Made by a program: the position numbers and the translations under genes. Below the pieces are notes generated by a model that ran no database searches, was not told the origin of the DNA, and saw only the letters and a program-made list of their open reading frames with translations. A DNA stretch of 47,403 nt from Actinomycetota bacterium (lineage in GTDB: Bacteria > Actinomycetota > Actinomycetes > Propionibacteriales > Propionibacteriaceae), in contig JAIUOR010000058.1 of NCBI GenBank assembly GCA_020161795.1, positions 1-47,403 of the forward strand, in the 5' to 3' direction. Of this stretch, positions 33,717 through 41,683 are shown piece by piece. Every line of letters starts with the position of its first letter. The stretch's first letter is position 1.

Positions 33717-36218
33717 ATGAGTCTTCTTCGCAGACTCGCGGTCGGCCTTGGGTCGCTGGCCGCGCTGGCGCTTGTCGTGGTGGGCGTTCCGGTTCTACTA
33801 CTGATGGTTGGGTTCACCCCGGGACGGGCTGGGATCAGTTCCTGGGCTGGCCTGGTGGTTCGGCTTCAGATGCCCGATGATGGCACGCTGTTCGGCTTCA
33901 TCCTGACTGCCGCGGCGTGGATCGCCTGGGTGTACCTGGTGGTGGCCATCATTGTGGAGGTCGCGGCCGCGATCCGCCGGATCCCGACGGTCCCGCTGCC
34001 GGTACTGTCGCTGGGTCAGATCCCGGCCAAGAAACTGGTCGCCGGTGTCGCGCTGCTGTTCATGGCCACCCCCGCGCTGGCGGCCACAGGCCCGGCCACG
34101 CCGGCCTTCGCCTCGCCACCATTGATCCCACCATCCACCGACGCGGTGGCCGCTCAGGTTGTGACCGACTCACCCGAAACGCGAACCGTCTCGGTCAAGC
34201 GCGGTGACTCGCTGTCGAAGCTGGCACGCGAGCATCTGGGTAACAGTGGTCGGTGGGATGAGATCTATGACGCCTCTATAGGGATCGTCCAGCCGGGTGG
34301 AAGGCACCTGACCGATCCGGACCAGATTGACATCGGCTGGACGCTGAACATCCCCACTACCCGCAATGCTCCGACTGACGACGACGGGCTGACCACGGTC
34401 ACGGTCAAGCGCGGCGACACCCTGTCAAAGCTCGCCGCCAAGTACCTCGGCGATGCCGGGCGCTGGGACGAGATCTTCCAGGCCTCCGCCGCGATAGTGC
34501 AGCCGGACGGCAAGCGCCTGCGCAACCCCGACCACATCGAGCCGGGCTGGACGCTCCACATCCCGACGTTGCCCGCCGTCGACGAAACACCACCGGCGAC
34601 CGCGGATCCCGCACCACCGACCACCGCTACGCCGGAGACCAACGAGCCGCTCGAGCCTTCGGCGACACCGGCGACGGACGCTCCCTCGATGTCCGCGGGG
34701 GCGTCGGCGTCGGCACGCCCGGTTCCAGCGTCCACCGCGACGCCGACTCCGACCTCCAGGGCGGCGCAACCCACTCCCGCCCCGGTAGAGACCGCGAGTG
34801 CAGATACGGTGCCGGAGTCCGCGGAGGTCCATGAGCCGGACTCTCCAGCATGGCTGGTGGCTGGCTTGTCCGGAGCGGGTGCCCTGCTGGCAGGGTCTTT
34901 GTGGCTGTTGCTGAGCCGCCGTCGCCGGGTGCAGTTCCGGGCTCGCCGCCCGGGCCGGACGATCATGGTGCCACCCGTCGAGCACGGCGCGGTGGAGAAG
35001 ACGCTGATGCGCGACGGCGGCCCGACCGCCGACGTGATCCTCCAAGTCGATCAAGGGCTGCGGCGGCTGGCGACGGCGATCGCAACCACCGGAGGACAGC
35101 TGCCGGCACTGCTCGCTGTGGACGTCACCCCGACGGCGGTGGCGGTCGCGTTCGCCGGAGAGGTCGACCTGCCAGCCCCGTGGCAGACGTCCAGGGAGCG
35201 CACGAGTTGGTGGATCAGCCTGGGTGAACTGGCTGCCACCGGCGGCTTCGATCCGGACGGGCCGCCGCCCTGGCCGCAACTGGTGACGATCGGCCGCGAC
35301 GACGACGGCATCTGGCGGCTGCTGAACATGGAAGCCCTCGGTGTGCTCAGCCTGACGGGCGATCCTGCCCGTGTTGCCGACCTGGCCCGCTACCTCGCCG
35401 CCGAACTGGCAACCGCCCCTTGGGCCCGCGACCTCACGATCGACTGTATGGGGGTGTGCGCCGAACTGAAGGGGCTGAATCCGGTCCGGCTGACCGTCCA
35501 CGACCCCGGCTCCGACGCGGTTGACTCGTTGACTACCGGGGCAATGGCTGTGTCAGAGCGACTGGACGGGGTTGGGTTGGACCGGGTCGAGGCCGCTCGG
35601 GTGCGGCTGGCCGGGGAGGACCTGTGGGAGTCGCGGGCCCTGATCATCGACACCGGGTCAGACCGCCAACAGCTCGCGGCGCTCACTGGCTTGGTCATGG
35701 GGCAGCCGGGTCGCACAGCAACCTCGGTGCTCCTTGTGGGAGCCAACCAGCAGGCCGACGGTGTGGAGCTTCTGGTGGACGCGACCGGGCGAGTGGAGAT
35801 TCCCACACTGGGTCTGAGCCTGGCGGCCAACGGCCTCACTGCGGCCGAGGCCCGTGGTTGTGTCGCGGTGATGGCCGCCGCCGACGAACTTGACGATGTC
35901 GAGGTCGGCGTGGACACCGATCCGGCTGAGCCATGGCAGGAGTTGTGTGACGCGGCCGGGAACCTGCGGAGTGAGGTGACGCTACCGCGCGGTACCGCGG
36001 TGGTTGGCGAGGATACCTCGACAATGCTCCCCGAGGCCGACGAACGGTATCTGGCTGTGGCGGCCGCGACTGTCGAGGACCTGTCAGTCATGTCGCCAGT
36101 GGTCCCGGCCTCGACGCGGGACCGGATCGAACGTGCGGTGTCGAGCCTCGATGATGATCTGGCCGCTGGTACGACGCGTCGTGCCTGCGGCCCCGGCTGC
36201 AGATGCTGGGGCCGTTGA
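33717..36218 (+). CDS. Large membrane protein with two LysM domains (N-terminal part of a split LysM-BTAD protein)
   Basis: An 833-aa protein. Membrane segments lie near 8-32, 60-85 and 105-122, then two near-identical LysM domains (KRGDSLSKLAREHLG about 160-210; KRGDTLSKLAAKYLG about 227-282) that bind wall glycan, a Pro/Thr-rich linker, another membrane segment near 382-400 and a long cytoplasmic part. The frame ends at GCRCWGR, but a -1 shift near 36167 continues into WYDASCLRPRLQMLGP and the BTAD gene. The full protein of about 1100 aa is known from actinobacterial elements. The start ATG 33717 is just after the nuclease gene. Confidence 0.8.
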   Translation: MSLLRRLAVGLGSLAALALVVVGVPVLLLMVGFTPGRAGISSWAGLVVRLQMPDDGTLFGFILTAAAWIAWVYLVVAIIVEVAAAIRRIPTVPLPVLSLGQIPAKKLVAGVALLFMATPALAATGPATPAFASPPLIPPSTDAVAAQVVTDSPETRTVSVKRGDSLSKLAREHLGNSGRWDEIYDASIGIVQPGGRHLTDPDQIDIGWTLNIPTTRNAPTDDDGLTTVTVKRGDTLSKLAAKYLGDAGRWDEIFQASAAIVQPDGKRLRNPDHIEPGWTLHIPTLPAVDETPPATADPAPPTTATPETNEPLEPSATPATDAPSMSAGASASARPVPASTATPTPTSRAAQPTPAPVETASADTVPESAEVHEPDSPAWLVAGLSGAGALLAGSLWLLLSRRRRVQFRARRPGRTIMVPPVEHGAVEKTLMRDGGPTADVILQVDQGLRRLATAIATTGGQLPALLAVDVTPTAVAVAFAGEVDLPAPWQTSRERTSWWISLGELAATGGFDPDGPPPWPQLVTIGRDDDGIWRLLNMEALGVLSLTGDPARVADLARYLAAELATAPWARDLTIDCMGVCAELKGLNPVRLTVHDPGSDAVDSLTTGAMAVSERLDGVGLDRVEAARVRLAGEDLWESRALIIDTGSDRQQLAALTGLVMGQPGRTATSVLLVGANQQADGVELLVDATGRVEIPTLGLSLAANGLTAAEARGCVAVMAAADELDDVEVGVDTDPAEPWQELCDAAGNLRSEVTLPRGTAVVGEDTSTMLPEADERYLAVAAATVEDLSVMSPVVPASTRDRIERAVSSLDDDLAAGTTRRACGPGCRCWGR

Positions 36219-36979
36219 AGGTGCGGCCCGGAGTGGGCGGCAAGGCGCAGAAGGTGGCCAAGCGGTTCTCGTTCTACAGCGAGATCGTGGCTTTCCTAGC
36301 CGAGCATCCACGGGGTGTGACCACCCAGGAGGTCATGGCAGCGTTTGGACAGAGCGAGACCCGGATCTCCAAGGACATGTCCAATGTGAGGGAGTGGTTG
36401 GGCGTCAACCCGCGAACCGGCCGGTCCTTCCTGCCACCGGCGAAGGATCATCCCGAGGCGCTTCGCCGGGGCGTCGGTCTGTACCTGGTTGAGGATTTGC
36501 TGGTGGATGCTCACCTGTTCCGGAAGTTGCGCCAGCGTGCGAAGGCCCGCAGTGGTGATGAGGCGCTGCGGGATCTGCTGGAGGCGCTGCGGCTGGTCCA
36601 GGGCGCCCCGTTCGACGGGTTGCGCAACGGAGGGCACACCTGGCTGGCGGAGTCCCGCACTGACCAGAACCTCCATGTGGCAATCGCTGACGTCGCCCAT
36701 GAAGCGGTGACCGCTGCCCTAGCCGCAGCCGAGATCGGTCCCGCCCGCCACGCCGCTGAGTTGGCCTGGGGGTTGGCACCCTACGAGACCACCGCGGTGT
36801 TCGACCTGGCATCGGTCATGGAGCAGGAGGGCCAGAGCGACGAAGCGCAGAAACTCATCCGGGCTATGGCGAACTGGACCGACGACACCGGTGACGGTGG
36901 CCCGATCGAACTACCCGAGCGGGCACAAGAGATACTCCGCAAGCATCGCTGGCTGCAACCGACCAAACAGGCGAGCTGA
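36203..36979 (+). CDS. BTAD regulatory domain protein (C-terminal part of the split LysM-BTAD protein)
   Basis: A 258-aa protein. FSFYSEIVAFLAEHPRGVTTQEVMAAF and SNVREWLGVNP form a winged-helix-like part, and LRDLLEALRLVQGAPFDGLR with VAIADVAHEAVTAALAAAEIGPARHAAELAW form the bacterial transcriptional activator (BTAD) repeat domain. It begins inside the LysM frame, out of phase. The same frame read upstream to 36167 gives residues that join smoothly to the LysM protein. It may be translated by reinitiation at ATG 36203. It could sense wall state and act on transcription, which is inferred. Confidence 0.75.
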   Translation: MLGPLKVRPGVGGKAQKVAKRFSFYSEIVAFLAEHPRGVTTQEVMAAFGQSETRISKDMSNVREWLGVNPRTGRSFLPPAKDHPEALRRGVGLYLVEDLLVDAHLFRKLRQRAKARSGDEALRDLLEALRLVQGAPFDGLRNGGHTWLAESRTDQNLHVAIADVAHEAVTAALAAAEIGPARHAAELAWGLAPYETTAVFDLASVMEQEGQSDEAQKLIRAMANWTDDTGDGGPIELPERAQEILRKHRWLQPTKQAS

Positions 36980-36992
36980 CAGCAAGCCTGTC
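36978..36992 (+). terminator. Weak hairpin after the BTAD gene
   Basis: GACAG-CAAGC-CTGTC is a five-bp stem directly at the stop codon, between convergent genes. Too short to be sure; a possible terminator. Confidence 0.25.
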
Positions 36993-37052
36993 TGCTTCCC
37001 GTAACTCTGAGTGGTGGGACCGAGCTTCGTCTCGCGATTGGCCCCTGGACTC

Positions 37053-38576
37053 TCAAAACGGCACGATTCCTCGGGCGAGCCGCGGTGGCTCCCCTTCGGC
37101 ATTGCGTCGAGTCTGAGGCGTCAGTGGAGCGACCTGTTCCCAGACGGGGATCTGGAGGTGAATGTGGTTCTGCTCGGCGTCGCGGGCGGTGACCAGGGCG
37201 TGGGTGGTTTGGGCGTAGTCGAGCCCGGTGGCGATGGTTGACCAGTCTCCGCGGGCGACCCAGTGTTGGGCGTGGTCGAGCACGCGGAACAGGCCGTCAG
37301 GACCGCCGTTGTTGCTGGCGCGGGTGAGGGTGTCGAGGTAGCTGTTGCGCTGAATGGTCGGGATGATGATCCGGTGCTGGCCCGCGACGGCCAGCGCGTT
37401 GTTCATCGCGATCCGCGCGGAGCGCCCGTTGCCGTCGAGGAAGGGATGGACTTCGCTGACCAGGAACATCAGGTAAGTCGCTCGCCGGAACGGATCGTCC
37501 AGGCCTTCGCCTTCCTCCCATCCGGCGCGCAGGGTGCCGGGTACGAGCGCGGGGGCGACGAACTCGGTCGATCCGGCCCGGTTGGCACGGTTCTTCCACT
37601 GCCCCGGCCCGGTGGCGGGGCGTAGCCGCATCATGGTGGCGTGCCAGCCGCGAAGAGCGTCGAGGAAGTCGTCGGCATCACGGGGTGGGGTGCGCATGGC
37701 GGGGGAGGAGACGATCTCGAAGGTGCCGGCGATGTCGTGGGCGTCCTCGGGACGTCCGAGATCGGCGCCTTCATAGACAACTCGTTCGGCTTCCTCGACA
37801 GTGAACTCGGTACCTTCGATGAAGTTGGAGAAGTAGGCCTCCCAGAATGGGACGGTCGCGGTGTAGCCGCTCATCGTGTCGTAGCGGGCGATGGGCGGCT
37901 TGGTGGTGAGTTCTTCGGCGAAGCGCCGGAACAGCATGACCCGGGCCTGGTCGTAGCCCTCTCCGCTTTGGGCGGCGCGCATCGCCCGTGACGGAGTGTC
38001 GACGGTGTGGATCTGGGCGCGGGCCGCGGCGAAGAACACGGCGATGCCGGCACTCACCGCCTTGGGTGCGCGGGCGTCGACCTGGGCGAGTAGCTGGTCC
38101 GCGCGAGCGGGTTGCTCGCGTTGGACGATGCGGACGATCTGGTCGTGCAGTTGTTCGCGGCTCAGTTTGGTGACGCGGGTGAGGGGCCGCCCGGGATGGT
38201 CTTGGGAGTTGTCGATCAGCGCCCGTGCGGGGGATGCGAGGTAGATGCCGGTGCCGAGGTCGATGTCGTCGTCGTCGCGGCGTCCGATCATGTCCGTCCG
38301 GACGGTCAGCCCGGGCAGTTCGAGTGGACGTCTGCGCGGGTGGGCGACGTTCAGCTCGCCGTTGATGGGGTTGCCGTCGAAGCCGTTGGCGTAGCTGATC
38401 ACCGCGCCGGGCATGACCTTGCCGAGGATCGTGCGCCATTGGCCGGCCACGATCTGCTCCGGTGAGCGCACGGTGTCGTCGCTGTAGATGCCTGGCGCGA
38501 GCCGCTGCAGAGTTCCGCCAGCGGTGCGTCGCTGCAACTCGGAACGACTGAGGTCATCGCTGGTGAAGATCGCCAT
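37053..38576 (-). CDS. AbiEi-like winged-helix / Fic-domain fusion (autoinhibited AMPylase type)
   Basis: A 507-aa protein. Residues 1-35 (FTSDDLSRSELQRRTAGGTLQRLAPGIYS) match the N-terminal winged helix of AbiEi-type antitoxins, followed by SPARALIDN-type sequence. Residues about 230-470 form a Fic domain: the motif HPFLDGNGRSAR (near 377) is intact and an inhibitory helix SNFIEG (S-x-x-x-E-G, near 250) precedes it, the class II arrangement. Known biology: Fic enzymes transfer AMP to proteins, and the Glu finger blocks ATP binding until released. The fusion puts a DNA-binding antitoxin-like part in front of the effector. ATG 38576 is set by the operator-promoter layout upstream. Confidence 0.85.
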   Translation of the reverse strand: MAIFTSDDLSRSELQRRTAGGTLQRLAPGIYSDDTVRSPEQIVAGQWRTILGKVMPGAVISYANGFDGNPINGELNVAHPRRRPLELPGLTVRTDMIGRRDDDDIDLGTGIYLASPARALIDNSQDHPGRPLTRVTKLSREQLHDQIVRIVQREQPARADQLLAQVDARAPKAVSAGIAVFFAAARAQIHTVDTPSRAMRAAQSGEGYDQARVMLFRRFAEELTTKPPIARYDTMSGYTATVPFWEAYFSNFIEGTEFTVEEAERVVYEGADLGRPEDAHDIAGTFEIVSSPAMRTPPRDADDFLDALRGWHATMMRLRPATGPGQWKNRANRAGSTEFVAPALVPGTLRAGWEEGEGLDDPFRRATYLMFLVSEVHPFLDGNGRSARIAMNNALAVAGQHRIIIPTIQRNSYLDTLTRASNNGGPDGLFRVLDHAQHWVARGDWSTIATGLDYAQTTHALVTARDAEQNHIHLQIPVWEQVAPLTPQTRRNAEGEPPRLARGIVPF

Positions 38577-38589
38577 TGCTGTGCCGTTC

Positions 38590-38660
38590 TGTCAGAAACA
38601 CCCCACCGAGTGTTACGCAATGTCAGAAACTATAGCCCGTTTGGGACGAACTGTCAGAAA
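38590..38660 (-). promoter_or_regulatory. Promoter and three spaced operators of the Fic gene
   Basis: On the plus strand TGTCAGAAA occurs at 38590, 38621 and 38652, exactly 31 bases apart (about three helical turns), so all face the same side. On the minus strand CTGACA (38657-38652) is a -35 box, TATAGT (38634-38629) a -10 box, with a 17-base spacer. One repeat covers the -35 box, one the start point, one the leader, so binding of the winged-helix N-terminus would shut the gene. Confidence 0.7.
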
Positions 38661-38781
38661 TGCTGGGGTGGGATCTGTGATCGGAGCCCGCAGGCGGCCC
38701 GCGCTGTCGGCGGTGTCCGAGGTCGGCGCATGGTGAGCGCCGTTGGGCTGCAGCCGTGTGGGTTTGTGTAGCTACGGGGTT

Positions 38782-39120
38782 TCAGGTGGCGGACTTATCT
38801 GCGTCGGTCTCCGGTGGCCAGGTGAGTTCCATCGGCACCGACGCATCGTCTCCTGGGTGGGTGAGTCGGTAGTCGGCGACGGCTTGCTCGATGGTGCGGA
38901 TCACGTCGGATGCTTGACGTCCGACTGCTTCGGCGATGCGGATGGCCTCGCCCACGCTGGCCGGGCCGCGGCTGCCGTCCAGGATGGTGCGCAGGCGCCC
39001 CTGGTCAAGCCCTGAGCGCCGGGCGACTTCCCGCGTGCTGCCCTCAAAGTCGTCAACCAACTGGGCCAGGGCCTCCTTGATCAACCGGTCTTCGGGCTGC
39101 CACCTTCTCGCGTTCCCCAT
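38782..39120 (-). CDS. HTH-type regulator (XRE-like)
   Basis: A 112-aa protein. STREVARRSGLDQGRLRTILDGSRGPASVGEAIRIAEAVG is a helix-turn-helix of the XRE/Cro type, in which the second helix binds DNA. The N-terminus is charged (WQPEDRLIKEALAQLVDDF) and may dimerise. The gene lies beside a divergent region with palindromic repeats that are good operator candidates. ATG at 39120. Confidence 0.8.
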   Translation of the reverse strand: MGNARRWQPEDRLIKEALAQLVDDFEGSTREVARRSGLDQGRLRTILDGSRGPASVGEAIRIAEAVGRQASDVIRTIEQAVADYRLTHPGDDASVPMELTWPPETDADKSAT

Positions 39121-39142
39121 GGCCCAACTATGACACGCCGAC

Positions 39143-39219
39143 GAGTGCAGGTGAACTCAAATCCTTGACAAAGTGAGTTCACCTGTACTCAATAGAGGTA
39201 TGAGTACAGGTGAACTCAC
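39143..39219. promoter_or_regulatory. Palindromic operators in the regulator/sigma-like intergenic region
   Basis: A perfect 19-bp inverted repeat (GTGAGTTCACCTGTACTCA at 39173-39191 and its complement at 39201-39219, nine bases between), plus a third copy GAGTGCAGGTGAACTCA at 39143-39159. TTGACA (39165-39170) is a -35 box for the plus strand, with CTCAAT (39188-39193) after 17 bases. The repeats cover the promoter, so the XRE-like protein probably represses both directions. Confidence 0.7.
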
Positions 39220-39410
39220 TTGTTGGGTCTCGCGGGCGCACCCCTGCGCGGGGCGGTTTGGCGACGTGTCGGCGGCGGCGCCGACCCTGCCTGGATCATT
39301 CAGAGGGGGCTTGGGGGGTGTGCTGCTGACAAGGCCGGACGCTCCAGACGTGCTCAGCTGGCATCCCCTGCCGGCAACCCGCGTCTTCCCGTTGCCAGCG
39401 AAGGAGGGGG

Positions 39411-39575
39411 GTGGTGCTGACAAGGGATTTTGCCTCGCGGCGTCTGACAGGCAAGGCGTTCCATCTCATGCGACAGGCGGCTTCCGGAGGGGGGCCGGCT
39501 TGGTGGCCTCGCCTGGTCGGAATGACTGGGAAGGAGCGGGTCGATGAGGCTGGAGAACAATCTCGAACTGGATGA
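39411..39575 (+). CDS. Small basic protein upstream of the sigma-like gene
   Basis: A 54-aa frame. GTG 39411 or 39414 follows AAGGAGGGGGG, the strongest binding site in the neighbourhood. The sequence contains RDFASRRLTGKAFHLMRQ and GPAWWPRLVGMTGKERV, both protein-like. It overlaps the start of the next gene (39544), so it may be coupled. It is too short to place in a family. Confidence 0.5.
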   Translation: MVLTRDFASRRLTGKAFHLMRQAASGGGPAWWPRLVGMTGKERVDEAGEQSRTG

Positions 39576-40353
39576 GGAGCGCATCCGGCAGCTGTTGCGG
39601 CTGCACTGGGAGCGCTGGGCTGGACAGGTGCCGGTCCTCCACTGCGTGCCCATCCCTGAGGAGCTGGCGGCGTGGCGACGGGCCGCGCCCGCTGACGAGG
39701 TCGACCAGGTGCTACGTGGTCTGGCCGAGTTGGCGGCGACCGACGGTTTCGATGACACCGACGCTGCCCGGGTGTTGGCCTGGCTGATGCTGCCGGCAGC
39801 GGGTGCGTTGGCTGCGGAGTTGCGTGGACGCGATGTCGCGGAGCACTTGGCGGCACGGCTGTGGATCGCGGTACGCAGCCATCCCTGGGCGACCACGGGC
39901 AAGGTGGCGGCGAACATTGCCGGGCGGGTGCGCAGGGAGGTGCTGCTGGATCTGGACTGCGCCACGCAGTTGGAGAACCACGACAAGACCCAGGCACGCA
40001 CGATCCCAGCGTCCCCTTACGTCGCGACCCTCAGTCTGGTGGTCGATCCTGACGAGCAGCTGCCCGACGCGGCCGAGGACGTCCTGACTGTCTTGGACTG
40101 GGGCTGCGCCCACCAGGTGATTTCCGGGTCGGATCGCGACCTCCTCCTCGACGTTCTGGCGGCGGCCGGCCTGGAGGAGGGGACCGGCACTCGATGCCAA
40201 CCGCTGCTGGGCGACAAGGTCTCGGCCCGGGTCGGCGCGCGGCGCGGCGTGACTGGCCGGACAGTGCGCCGTCACACCAAGCGGGCGATCGCGGCTCTGG
40301 CCGCGGCTGTGGGGGAACTGGGGCGGGCCGGGGTGACCGGACTGGTCGCATGA
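39544..40353 (+). CDS. Sigma-70-region-4-like HTH protein
   Basis: A 269-aa protein. The C-terminus (HQVISGSDRDLLLDVL, then VGARRGVTGRTVRRHTKRAIAALAAAV) resembles sigma region 4, an HTH that recognises a -35 box; no region 2 (-10 recognition) is clear, though the N-terminal 150 residues are helical. It may be an alternative sigma-like activator of leaders X and Y. GGAAGGAG lies before ATG 39544. Its place between the XRE operators and the T4SS operon suits a switch role, which is inferred. Confidence 0.6.
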   Translation: MRLENNLELDEERIRQLLRLHWERWAGQVPVLHCVPIPEELAAWRRAAPADEVDQVLRGLAELAATDGFDDTDAARVLAWLMLPAAGALAAELRGRDVAEHLAARLWIAVRSHPWATTGKVAANIAGRVRREVLLDLDCATQLENHDKTQARTIPASPYVATLSLVVDPDEQLPDAAEDVLTVLDWGCAHQVISGSDRDLLLDVLAAAGLEEGTGTRCQPLLGDKVSARVGARRGVTGRTVRRHTKRAIAALAAAVGELGRAGVTGLVA

Positions 40354-40362
40354 CCGCGGTCC

Positions 40363-40418
40363 TGTCCAAATCGACACGACCTCACCTGCTTAGGCAAGCA
40401 GAGGAGGTGCGCGACATG
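40363..40418 (+). promoter_or_regulatory. Shared leader Y, in front of the T4SS operon
   Basis: TGTCCAAATCG, 12 bases later CTGCTTAGG with a hairpin (CTGCTT-AGGC-AAGCAG), AGAGGAGGTG, GCGAC and ATG. It matches leader X (24711-24768) base by base through most of its length, although the genes that follow differ. Both operons are thus likely switched on together. Confidence 0.6.
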
Positions 40419-40556
40419 ACCGACGGCATGGCACCAGAGGTGGCCCGGTTGCGAACCGTGGTCGGCGAGCAACCGGGCCTGATCCGGGACCAGGTGATTC
40501 CAGGCCACCACCTGCGCGTTGGGATCCTGAGGCGGAATGGGGTGTGTCGGCCATGA
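40416..40556 (+). CDS. Small 46-aa leader protein of the T4SS operon
   Basis: A 46-aa frame starting right after leader Y with GAGGAGGTG as binding site and ending in an ATGA overlap with the next gene. It contains VARLRTVVGEQPGLIRDQVIPGHHL, hydrophilic and of unknown role. It is probably translated to couple the operon, and may be a leader peptide. Confidence 0.6.
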   Translation: MTDGMAPEVARLRTVVGEQPGLIRDQVIPGHHLRVGILRRNGVCRP

Positions 40557-41344
40557 CTGCCCTTGTGGCTGTCGAGGAACTGCGCCGGGCCTATGCCGCT
40601 GCGCGGGCCGGCGCCTTCCGCGACCGAGACTGCCATGCGGCCAGTGCTACCACCCCACCTCCTGTAGGCAGCTGGACGGCCGCTGAGGGGGAACGGGTTG
40701 TGTTGGTGGCCCCGTGTTCGCAGGGTGCCGGTGCCTCCACGGTCGCGTTGGCGATTGCGACCGCCGCGGGGGCTGCTCGGGTGGTGGAGTGCTGCACCGC
40801 TTCGGCCTCCGCGCTTGCTGGTGCTGCCGACGCCGAACTCGGTAGAGCCTCGGATGGGTGGGTTGAAGGCGCCCGAGGTGAGGTGCTGCTGCAGCGGCGG
40901 GGCGACCGCGTCGCTGGGCCTGCTGATCTGCCTTCCCCGCCGCCGGGGTCTGTCTCGGTGACGGTGCTGGACTGCGGTTGGGCTGCCGAGGACCTTCTTG
41001 GCAGTCGTGGCTGGCTCGGGGACCTGGCGCGCACCCTGAGCACGGTGGTGCTGGTGGCACGGCCGACGCTGCCTGGGTTGCGCCGAGCGGAGATCACGCT
41101 GGCGCTGGTGGGGGCCGAGCGCGCTCACCTGGTGCTGGTCGGGATGCACCCCCGCCGGTGGCCCCGCACGGTTGATCGCGCCGCCGGGCCGCTGACGAGG
41201 CGGCTCCGAGCCGCCGGCCGCATCACATGCCTTCCGTTCCACGCCGGTCTGGCTGTGACCGGCGTCACGTCTGAACCGTTGCCGGTCGGGGTTCTCCGTG
41301 CCGCTCGGTCTTTGTTCGTCGTCCTCGAAGGAGCGCTGCCATGA
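40553..41344 (+). CDS. MinD-like protein with a degenerate P-loop, T4SS operon
   Basis: A 263-aa ParA/MinD-fold protein. VVLVAPCSQGAGASTVALAIAT (residues 49-70) is the place of the deviant Walker A, with both Lys missing (GAGAST). VTVLDCGWAAEDLLG and VVLVARPTLPGLRRAEI keep the rest of the fold. The gene parallels the MinD-like gene at 25453. ATG 40553 overlaps the 46-aa gene; GTG 40544 is an alternative. ATGA overlap with the VirB2-like gene. Confidence 0.7.
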   Translation: MTALVAVEELRRAYAAARAGAFRDRDCHAASATTPPPVGSWTAAEGERVVLVAPCSQGAGASTVALAIATAAGAARVVECCTASASALAGAADAELGRASDGWVEGARGEVLLQRRGDRVAGPADLPSPPPGSVSVTVLDCGWAAEDLLGSRGWLGDLARTLSTVVLVARPTLPGLRRAEITLALVGAERAHLVLVGMHPRRWPRTVDRAAGPLTRRLRAAGRITCLPFHAGLAVTGVTSEPLPVGVLRAARSLFVVLEGALP

Positions 41345-41673
41345 CCTTGCCCACCGCTTTCGCCGCGGCCATCCACCACCTGATAGGTGGGGCCAGCCCG
41401 TTGCTGGTTCCGCTGAAGATCTGTCCCAAGGCCCCCGCTGGCGCCCAGCAGTACGTCGATGACCTCTCCGGCTACGTCCTGTTCGGTGTGCTCGCCATCT
41501 TCGGTATCGCCGGTGCAGTCTGTATCGGCGCGATCGTGCTGGGTCGCGTCCTCAGAATGCAGCACATCTCCCAAGGCGGCGTGGTCGGGCTCTTCGTGGT
41601 GCTGATCTGCGCGGTGGTGTACGTGCTGTTCCCCGACGTTGTCAACGACTTCCTCGGCACCGGCTGCATCTAG
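41341..41673 (+). CDS. VirB2/TrbC-like small membrane protein
   Basis: A 110-aa protein with two membrane segments (YVLFGVLAIFGIAGAVCIGAIVLG and VVGLFVVLICAVVYVLF) separated by a short basic loop, a layout typical of T4SS pilin-like VirB2 proteins. It starts in an ATGA overlap after the MinD-like gene, and a VirB8-like gene follows. Confidence 0.65.
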   Translation: MTLPTAFAAAIHHLIGGASPLLVPLKICPKAPAGAQQYVDDLSGYVLFGVLAIFGIAGAVCIGAIVLGRVLRMQHISQGGVVGLFVVLICAVVYVLFPDVVNDFLGTGCI

Positions 41674-41683
41674 GGATCTTGCG

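Noticed and set aside
38590-38660. Three evenly spaced repeats as a CRISPR array
   Set aside because: The repeat is only nine bases and the array has three units; no cas gene; it fits operators.
39200-39547. Leaderless 115-aa frame starting in the operator
   Set aside because: The start fits the promoter, but third-position G/C is low for this genome and no motif is seen; the 54-aa frame with a strong binding site is preferred.
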